Below the pieces are notes generated by a model. The model searched no databases and was not told the DNA's origin. It worked only from the letters and a program-made list of their open reading frames with translations. From Deltaproteobacteria bacterium (lineage in GTDB: Bacteria > JAMCPX01), in contig JAMDCL010000105.1 in the NCBI GenBank assembly GCA_023489065.1, forward strand, positions 1 through 11,953: a stretch of DNA of 11,953 bases, written 5' to 3'. Position 1 is the stretch's first letter; each line of letters opens with the position of its first letter. Both the position numbers and the translations under genes were made by a program. Positions 6,869-11,953 of this stretch are shown here, piece after piece.

Positions 6869-8552
6869 ACAGCAGGGTAGTGCAGGTAAGGGGCGTAACA
6901 CTGCTGTAGTTGCCGTTGATGCACATGCAGTAGGGCTTTTGATTGTTGGTTGATTGAGAACAATAGGTTTCAAGCGCAGGGGGAGATAACGGATCCCCTG
7001 CAAGTACGGAGCCGAGGCCGGGCAAAGGTATTTTCGTGCCGAGCTGTGCATTTATGGCCTGCACAAACAGACTTGCTATCATGGCATAGCCGGTATTGGT
7101 CGGGTGAGCATCATCAAGGCTGGAAAACCCGCCAAGGTGTTTCATCTTCACGTTGACGTTCCCTATGGTATATTCCGGGAACCCCTGCGCATCGATGGTC
7201 ATGTATTGCCCTGCAACCGGCACTTTCCCGCTCATCATACCCGCAAGAGGGACAACGTGAACATTTTTATATCCGCCGGCAACTGCGGCAAACTCTGCGT
7301 TGAATTGGTCGACCTTTTGGTCCATGGACACCAGTGTTTCACATGCGTTGTATGCACAGGTACTGCCGGTGAAAGTGAAGGTGCCATTACTGAATGTTGC
7401 GGCACAGCTATCGGCATCAGCGGCCTCGTCCAATGCAAAGATCCCGCCGGTAATGCCGCTGAACGTCATACCGCATTTCATAAGCTCGCCGAGCGCCGGT
7501 TCCTGGGATGACGGAAGAAGCAGAACGGCATGCGGGACGTCCGCAAGAAACACCTGTGCACCTGTCGATGCAAGGGCCGCTACGTCCTGCGTAATAAAGG
7601 TAACAAAGGTATCGTACGATGTCGCCACCTCATTCGTAATAAGGTCGTTGATATAAAGGTCCATACTCATGATAAGGGTTGGATGTAAATCTTTTACCAT
7701 CTGTACTTCTGGTTTTATATCCTTTTTTTCAAACAGGCTGTTGTCATACGGCGCGAAGAGGAGATTGCTCAGTGCTATTACAGGGATCGCCATACTTGTG
7801 GTCGATGCGGGACCGAGCACCTCGTCTTCGACCGTGGCACCCGGTATGGCAATGTTATACGGCACGATATCCGGGTCTTCAAATAAGGCGGGGAGAGACT
7901 TTGCCCCGGCCAGGTAACTGACGAGTGCCGTCGCAGTACCGGTAAACCGGCCGTCCGTTCCCAGCGCATCAAACCCGGGTGCAGGCGGTATGCCGGGCAT
8001 CCTGAACAAGGGTATGGGGAAGTATGCGCCAGCTTGGCGGGCAACCCATGCTGCAGGGCCGTTGAGCTGTGCAGCCTCGTTGTAACTGTCGGACTGGAAC
8101 CCTGCTGTGCCGCTTGCACCGTATCCCACAAATGTTCTGAACGTACTGCTCACCGGAGGATTGTATCTATAAGCATTGGGCAGATATGCGCAGGCACTCA
8201 TGCCGGTCGCAATGACCAGCGGGTAGGTGCCTGCCGTGGGTGTTCCTGCTGTCGTGAAACTGATGGACAATTCATTCCCCGGTTGTGCAGTTACCGTAAC
8301 ACCCCGTGCCTTGTTTCCAAGAAATACGAGTGCAGGGGTAAACGATACGCCGGCCGCTTTGATGACCGCGGTAACCTGTTGATCTCCGAATTGCGTACCC
8401 TGGTCGGGGGATATGCTGACCAGTTGTATGCCGGGAACTTCGCTCTTGCAAAGGCCTGCATACGGGTTCTGTGAAGCACTCCTGCCGGCACACCCGGATA
8501 TCGCCGCTGCCGCGGCAAACAAACTAAAGATCGTAAGTGATGTCTTTTGCAC
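6864..8552 (-). CDS. Lipid-anchored SGNH/GDSL-type hydrolase with IPT/TIG-like domain
   Basis: A 562-residue secreted esterase/lipase-like protein. Signal peptide residues 1-20 end in AISGC with lipid-bearing C21. Residues about 40-132 look like an IPT/TIG immunoglobulin-like domain (PGIQLVSISPDQGTQFGD then a GTYPLVI strand). The SGNH domain follows: block I VGYGASGTAG with nucleophile S147, block II Gly in NIAIPGAT (238), block III Asn in LYINDL (302), block V DDAHPTNTGY with D480 and H483. The usual GDSLT of block I reads GASGT, keeping Ser but losing the Asp. The last 32 residues hold four Cys and no known motif. The start is GTG at 8552, the only start codon after an in-frame TAA at 8582-8580, with a weak ribosome binding site. 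It lies 27 nt after the bacterioferritin stop, so co-transcription is likely. The stop codon sits in a repeat arm. The substrate is unknown. Confidence 0.82.
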   Translation of the reverse strand: MQKTSLTIFSLFAAAAAISGCAGRSASQNPYAGLCKSEVPGIQLVSISPDQGTQFGDQQVTAVIKAAGVSFTPALVFLGNKARGVTVTAQPGNELSISFTTAGTPTAGTYPLVIATGMSACAYLPNAYRYNPPVSSTFRTFVGYGASGTAGFQSDSYNEAAQLNGPAAWVARQAGAYFPIPLFRMPGIPPAPGFDALGTDGRFTGTATALVSYLAGAKSLPALFEDPDIVPYNIAIPGATVEDEVLGPASTTSMAIPVIALSNLLFAPYDNSLFEKKDIKPEVQMVKDLHPTLIMSMDLYINDLITNEVATSYDTFVTFITQDVAALASTGAQVFLADVPHAVLLLPSSQEPALGELMKCGMTFSGITGGIFALDEAADADSCAATFSNGTFTFTGSTCAYNACETLVSMDQKVDQFNAEFAAVAGGYKNVHVVPLAGMMSGKVPVAGQYMTIDAQGFPEYTIGNVNVKMKHLGGFSSLDDAHPTNTGYAMIASLFVQAINAQLGTKIPLPGLGSVLAGDPLSPPALETYCSQSTNNQKPYCMCINGNYSSVTPLTCTTLLY

Positions 8553-8579
8553 TACGCTATGCTCAACGCATGCAAAATG

Positions 8580-9056
8580 TTATTTTTCTTTCTCTATTTG
8601 CTCTATCAGATAATTCTGGACACCGATTTGTTTGAGCTGGTCGAGCTGTGCCTCAAGCAGATCGATGTGATCCTCTTCGTCTTTGAGGATTGCTTTGAGG
8701 AGTTCGCTCGTACCGTTGTCCCCGGCTGCGACAGCGAGGCGGATACTCTCATTGTAACCGCGAATGGCGGTTTCCTCGGCGCTCCGGTCATTTTCATGCA
8801 TAGCGGGTACGTGCGCCCCGATAAAGAGTTTGTTCAATTTACTGACAATGGGAACCCCTTCGAGAAACAAGATCCTGTCGATGAGCTTTTCTGCATGCTT
8901 CATCTCGTCGATAGCCCTCTTCTCGATCATATCGTGGAGCCGTGAGTATTTCCAGTTCTCGCACATCTGTGCGTGCACCATGTACTGATTGATAGCAGTC
9001 AATTCCTCGGACAAACGAGCGTTCAAGTGTTCAATAACTTTTTTATTCCCTTTCAT
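8580..9056 (-). CDS. bfr: Bacterioferritin
   Basis: Iron-storage and ferroxidase protein, 158 residues, the normal length for the family. All diiron ligands fall at the same residue numbers as I recall for E. coli Bfr: E18, E51, H54, E94, E127 and H130 (seen in RLSEELTA, IDEMKHAEKL, SAEETA and KDEEDHIDLLE). M52, the haem axial ligand, is present, so haem-bridged dimers are expected. It should form a 24-subunit cytoplasmic shell. The ATG at 9056 follows AAGGAGGT at 9072-9065, the strongest ribosome binding site in the window, which suggests high expression. A weak promoter-like pair (TTGACG 9111-9106, CATAAT 9085-9080, 20-nt spacing) lies in the 51-nt gap before it; no Fur box was recognised. 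The SGNH hydrolase gene follows 27 nt downstream. Confidence 0.95.
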   Translation of the reverse strand: MKGNKKVIEHLNARLSEELTAINQYMVHAQMCENWKYSRLHDMIEKRAIDEMKHAEKLIDRILFLEGVPIVSKLNKLFIGAHVPAMHENDRSAEETAIRGYNESIRLAVAAGDNGTSELLKAILKDEEDHIDLLEAQLDQLKQIGVQNYLIEQIEKEK

Positions 9057-9064
9057 ATACCCTA

Positions 9065-9072
9065 ACCTCCTT
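9065..9072 (-). promoter_or_regulatory. Strong Shine-Dalgarno sequence of bfr
   Basis: The minus strand reads AAGGAGGT, matching the anti-Shine-Dalgarno sequence over all eight bases, with 8 nt before the bfr ATG. The neighbouring genes have much weaker sites, so this one implies notably efficient translation of the bacterioferritin. Confidence 0.8.
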
Positions 9073-9107
9073 TTTATTCATTATGACGCAGGCTATCATC
9101 AATACCG

Positions 9108-9848
9108 TCAATTATCAACATTATCGTAACCGCACAGCTTGTCCGTATCCATCAACGACGGATCAACCGGTACATTTATGCGTGCCTGTCTATAATGTAT
9201 GGTAAGTCTGTTTTTCCCCCATGTACAGGTCACACGCATCGGAAGCCTCACCCCGTCAATCATGGTAAAATGCCTATAGGTGCAGTCTACTGCATCTCCA
9301 TGATCGCTTCCTACTTTTGTAGCTTTGAGAACCAGATCGTCATCTACCTCTGAAGACCAGCTCCGTTTATCGATTGTTCCTTGCAGCATACTGCCTCTGC
9401 TTGTAGAAACTATTTTTTCGGGTTGGGCGATAAGCCGTGCTGTTATAAGATCCTCAAATATACCGGGACTTACATCGATATGCGTGTATTGCTGCAGAAG
9501 GCTTGACGAAGATATTCCGCATGCACCGGTGCCGGTATCCAATACTGCAACCGTGCCGTTATAAACGATAATGAGCACAGGCTGATAGAACAGGTTCAGT
9601 GTTTCAAGGCGTATTGCCGTACCGCTCATGATGATCCCCTCCGGGAATTCCGATCCCCTGTCATGAAACCGTACGCTGACCGATGCAAGCGCTTTCATGC
9701 TTGCCAGGGGGCGGGAGTTTTTGTTCATCGCATCCAGCAACGAGGATACACTGCGGTACGGTGTTGGTTTTACCGTGTACGCGCATCCCGGGAAAAGAAT
9801 TATGAGGATGAGCAGAGTATTTTTGATGCTAAACTTACTTCGCTCCAA
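9108..9848 (-). CDS. Small lipoprotein, LolA/LolB-like (DUF4292-like)
   Basis: A 246-residue protein with a lipoprotein signal: basic n-region (MERSKFSIK), hydrophobic NTLLILIILF and a FPGC lipobox with C22. The mature part has a LolA/LolB/DUF4292 look: an N-terminal helix followed by MKALASVSVRFHD, then RLETLNLFYQPVLIIVYNG and alternating beta-strands, ending near INVPVDPSLM. Such proteins bind lipid acyl chains or assist envelope assembly; the assignment is from pattern, not from diagnostic residues. The start is TTG at 9848, overlapping the end of the TPR lipoprotein gene by 14 nt. No ATG or GTG lies between there and the lipobox, so TTG is forced unless a rare ATC at 9827 is used. The ribosome binding site is poor (AGGGA about 17 nt upstream), pointing to translational coupling with the TPR gene. 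Confidence 0.65.
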   Translation of the reverse strand: MERSKFSIKNTLLILIILFPGCAYTVKPTPYRSVSSLLDAMNKNSRPLASMKALASVSVRFHDRGSEFPEGIIMSGTAIRLETLNLFYQPVLIIVYNGTVAVLDTGTGACGISSSSLLQQYTHIDVSPGIFEDLITARLIAQPEKIVSTSRGSMLQGTIDKRSWSSEVDDDLVLKATKVGSDHGDAVDCTYRHFTMIDGVRLPMRVTCTWGKNRLTIHYRQARINVPVDPSLMDTDKLCGYDNVDN

Positions 9849-11553
9849 GTTTCAGCAGCTTTCCCTGCAATTTCTTTTTCAGCTTTTTATCGGTGAGCTG
9901 TTTACTTCCTATAGCCATCTTATAGGTTTTAATCGCGGATACCTTGTGTCCTGCCTTCAGATAAGCGTCGCCGAGATGTTCAAGGATCTGGGGATCCTCT
10001 TTTGAGAGTTTCACTGCCTTTTTTAAGGTGACAATGGCCTTTTTCAAAAGTCCCTTTTTATAATAGACCCATCCGAGACTGTCGGTTATATACCCGTCAT
10101 CCGGTTTTATTTTTAAAGCCTCTTTGATCATCGTTTCAGCGGCGTCCAGCTTTATGCCCTTGTCCGCATAGGTATACCCGAGATAGTTCAGTGCATCTGC
10201 ATTCTTCGGATTTATTTTCAATAGTTGCTGCATGACACTAATTGCATTTTTTGTATCACCCGATTGATCGTAGATAACTCCAAGATGATATAAGACGGAC
10301 TGACTGTCCGTGAATTTATTCAATGCTTTGTTCAGGATATCTATAGCCTGCTTGTACTCCTTGTCCTGTGCAAAAAACGAGGCAAAGAGATTGTAATGTT
10401 CCACGGTCGGATATTTCTGTACAATGGGGAACAGTACCTTTTCGGCTTCCTTGTTGTTGTTTTCCTGACTGTGGATAATGGCGATCTCTTCCACGCAACC
10501 CTGATACATCTCGTCATCGGCGGGTACCTTCTGCAGAACGTCTATCGCCTTGTCGTACTTTTTATTCTCCGCAAGCAGCAAACCGTAATAATAATAGGCC
10601 CTGTAAAACGAAGGGTTCGATTCGATGATGGATTGAAACGTCGCCTCTGCAGGGGTATACTGTTTCATCTCCACGTAAACCATTCCTATTTTGAGCTGCA
10701 GTACCAGGGAAGGCACATACACTTCCGCCTTCTTGTAGCTCTTCAGGGCATCTGTAAATCTTTTCGCCGTTAAGTAGATGTCTCCGATCTTTTCGTACAA
10801 ACCGTATTCATCGGGGTTTCCCGCGAGGATGCGCCGGTATACCCCCACTGCCCTGTCATAATCTTTCATGAAGGCGTATACATCCGCCTCTTCATACAGC
10901 GCGGTATAAAAATCAGGGGCCGCCTGAAATGCCTTATTGTAATACTCGATGGCCTGTTTATATTTTTTCTCATCCACAGCTATCTTTGCAAGGTAGTAAT
11001 ACGGGTAGGGAGAGGATGGGATATGGACAATCATATCGTTGAGTGTGCTTTTCGCACCCGCCACGTCGTTTGCATGATACTGGGTAAGAGCCAGCGTTAT
11101 ATACGCTTCCTCGGAATCCGGGGAAAGGCTTACTATCTGTTTCAGGATGTCCACCGCCTGTTTGTTCTTGCCGGTACTCGAGAGTATGTCTGCTTTTGTG
11201 TAGAGTGCCTGAACGTACGTCTTATTCAGGGAGAGGGATTTTTCGGTATACTCGAGGGCTTTGCTGAAAGATTGTTTTTGCGCATAGATCCGTGCGATCA
11301 GAAGATACAGGTAGGGAGACGATGGATCGTAGTGAACCGACTTTTGAAGCTCTTCCAGTGCTCCGTCGACGTTGTTGTCATGGAGTTTTAAATCCGAGAG
11401 CATGAAATGCGTTTCTGCACATTGTTCCGGGCTGGAGCACCGGTTCTCCGCTTGCGTGTTTTTCCCCGCATTCATGGCTAACGTATTCACCGGCGCGTGA
11501 GCACACCCTGCAATCGTTACTGCACCTAAAAGGAGTATAAGTTGTTTTCTCAT
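9835..11553 (-). CDS. TPR-repeat lipoprotein
   Basis: A 572-residue protein with the signal peptide MRKQLILLLGAVTIAGC (lipid-bearing C17) and about 14 tetratricopeptide repeats filling residues 48-540, seen as repeated A-x-x-x-Y/L and P-spaced helix pairs every 34 residues. The last repeats contain ALNYLGYTYADKG (454-466), then ITDSLGWVYYKKG and ILEHLGDAYLKAG, a block conserved in proteobacterial TPR lipoproteins of the envelope. The C-terminus is very Lys-rich (TDKKLKKKLQGKLLKLGAK). It presumably scaffolds protein-protein contacts at the outer membrane or periplasmic face. The ATG at 11553 has only a weak site (AAGG about 17 nt upstream). The downstream LolB-like lipoprotein gene overlaps it by 14 nt, so the two products are likely partners. 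The SDR gene ends 55 nt upstream, so joint transcription with it is possible. Confidence 0.88.
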   Translation of the reverse strand: MRKQLILLLGAVTIAGCAHAPVNTLAMNAGKNTQAENRCSSPEQCAETHFMLSDLKLHDNNVDGALEELQKSVHYDPSSPYLYLLIARIYAQKQSFSKALEYTEKSLSLNKTYVQALYTKADILSSTGKNKQAVDILKQIVSLSPDSEEAYITLALTQYHANDVAGAKSTLNDMIVHIPSSPYPYYYLAKIAVDEKKYKQAIEYYNKAFQAAPDFYTALYEEADVYAFMKDYDRAVGVYRRILAGNPDEYGLYEKIGDIYLTAKRFTDALKSYKKAEVYVPSLVLQLKIGMVYVEMKQYTPAEATFQSIIESNPSFYRAYYYYGLLLAENKKYDKAIDVLQKVPADDEMYQGCVEEIAIIHSQENNNKEAEKVLFPIVQKYPTVEHYNLFASFFAQDKEYKQAIDILNKALNKFTDSQSVLYHLGVIYDQSGDTKNAISVMQQLLKINPKNADALNYLGYTYADKGIKLDAAETMIKEALKIKPDDGYITDSLGWVYYKKGLLKKAIVTLKKAVKLSKEDPQILEHLGDAYLKAGHKVSAIKTYKMAIGSKQLTDKKLKKKLQGKLLKLGAK

Positions 11554-11608
11554 AGAAGAAGGATAATGCCTTAATCGTAAGAATTCAACAGGTTTTTACA
11601 GAGCTAAA

Positions 11609-11953
11609 TCAAAGCATTATGCCGCCGCCGTCGACAACGATGGTCTGGCCCGTTATATAGGAAGACGCGTCCGACGCAAGGAAGAGCGCCGTTCCGACGA
11701 TATCATCCGGCTCGCCGAGTCTTTTGATCGAAATACCTCGCATTATTTCTTCCGTAAGCTCGGGGCTGCTGTACAGTGCCTCTGCGAATTTCGTTTTGAT
11801 AACGCCGGGTGCAATGGCATTGACCCGTATGTTCATGCCGGTCCACTCTTGTGCAAGGACCCTGGTCATCATAATGACACCGGCCTTGCTCACGCTGTAA
11901 GCGCCGAGTCCCATACCGGGTTTGATCCCTGCAACGGACGCCATGAATGCGGG
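11609..11953 (-). CDS. Short-chain dehydrogenase/reductase, C-terminal part
   Basis: The right window edge cuts the 5' part; the frame stays open to base 11953 (PAF before the internal Met at 11944), so that Met is not the real start. The visible 115 residues hold the active-site region of a classical SDR: the SVAG segment with a Ser, the YxxxK pair in GAYSVSKAG, IRVNAIAPGVIKT after it, and the tail ITGQTIVVDGGG typical of FabG-like and DHRS4-like NAD(P)-dependent oxidoreductases. The Rossmann nucleotide-binding motif lies outside the window. The substrate cannot be inferred. It ends with TGA at 11611-11609, and no terminator hairpin was seen in the 55 nt before the TPR lipoprotein gene. Confidence 0.9.
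   Translation of the reverse strand, partial: PAFMASVAGIKPGMGLGAYSVSKAGVIMMTRVLAQEWTGMNIRVNAIAPGVIKTKFAEALYSSPELTEEIMRGISIKRLGEPDDIVGTALFLASDASSYITGQTIVVDGGGIML

Noticed and set aside
6773..7051. 92-codon minus-strand open frame overlapping the hydrolase end
   Set aside because: It is another frame of the hydrolase gene running into the repeat unit; no protein features.

Overview
This 11,953-base window carries genes on the minus strand only, so transcription runs from the high-numbered end towards base 1. No plus-strand gene is supported. The gene set suggests a Gram-negative, anaerobe-like bacterium, most plausibly Desulfobacterota (old Deltaproteobacteria) or a neighbouring phylum. The clues are four lipoprotein-type signal peptides, a TPR lipoprotein paired with a LolB/DUF4292-like lipoprotein, a TatD nuclease fused to a radical SAM domain, and an AddB-type iron-sulfur nuclease. 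The taxonomic guess is an inference and its confidence is low.

Layout in transcription order. (1) 11953-11609: the C-terminal part of a short-chain dehydrogenase, cut by the window edge. (2) 11553-9108: a large TPR lipoprotein, then an overlapping small lipoprotein with a LolA/LolB-like look; these are probably an envelope-biogenesis pair. (3) 9056-6864: a bacterioferritin with a near-perfect Shine-Dalgarno sequence, followed 27 nt later by a lipid-anchored SGNH/GDSL hydrolase with an N-terminal IPT/TIG-like domain. (4) 6863-6402: a 462-base gap mostly filled by a 327-bp nested inverted-repeat element. Two units of about 107 bp have conserved ends and dissimilar middles, and face each other. 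One outer arm covers the hydrolase stop codon. (5) 6401-396: a tight operon with an ABC-type peptide-binding lipoprotein, a TatD-radical SAM fusion (ATGA overlap with the previous gene) and an AddB-like helicase-nuclease (10-nt gap). (6) 395-53: a gap with two REP-like hairpins and a good promoter. (7) 52-1: the first 17 codons of a secreted or lipid-anchored protein.

The most distinctive items are the nested inverted-repeat element at 6542-6868, the TatD-radical SAM fusion coupled to an AddB without a visible AddA, and the SGNH hydrolase whose block I reads GASGT instead of GDSLT. No CRISPR array, tRNA, rRNA, transposase, phage gene or recognisable defence cassette is visible. I see no convincing previously undescribed multi-gene system; the inverted-repeat element is the best candidate for something uncharacterised.
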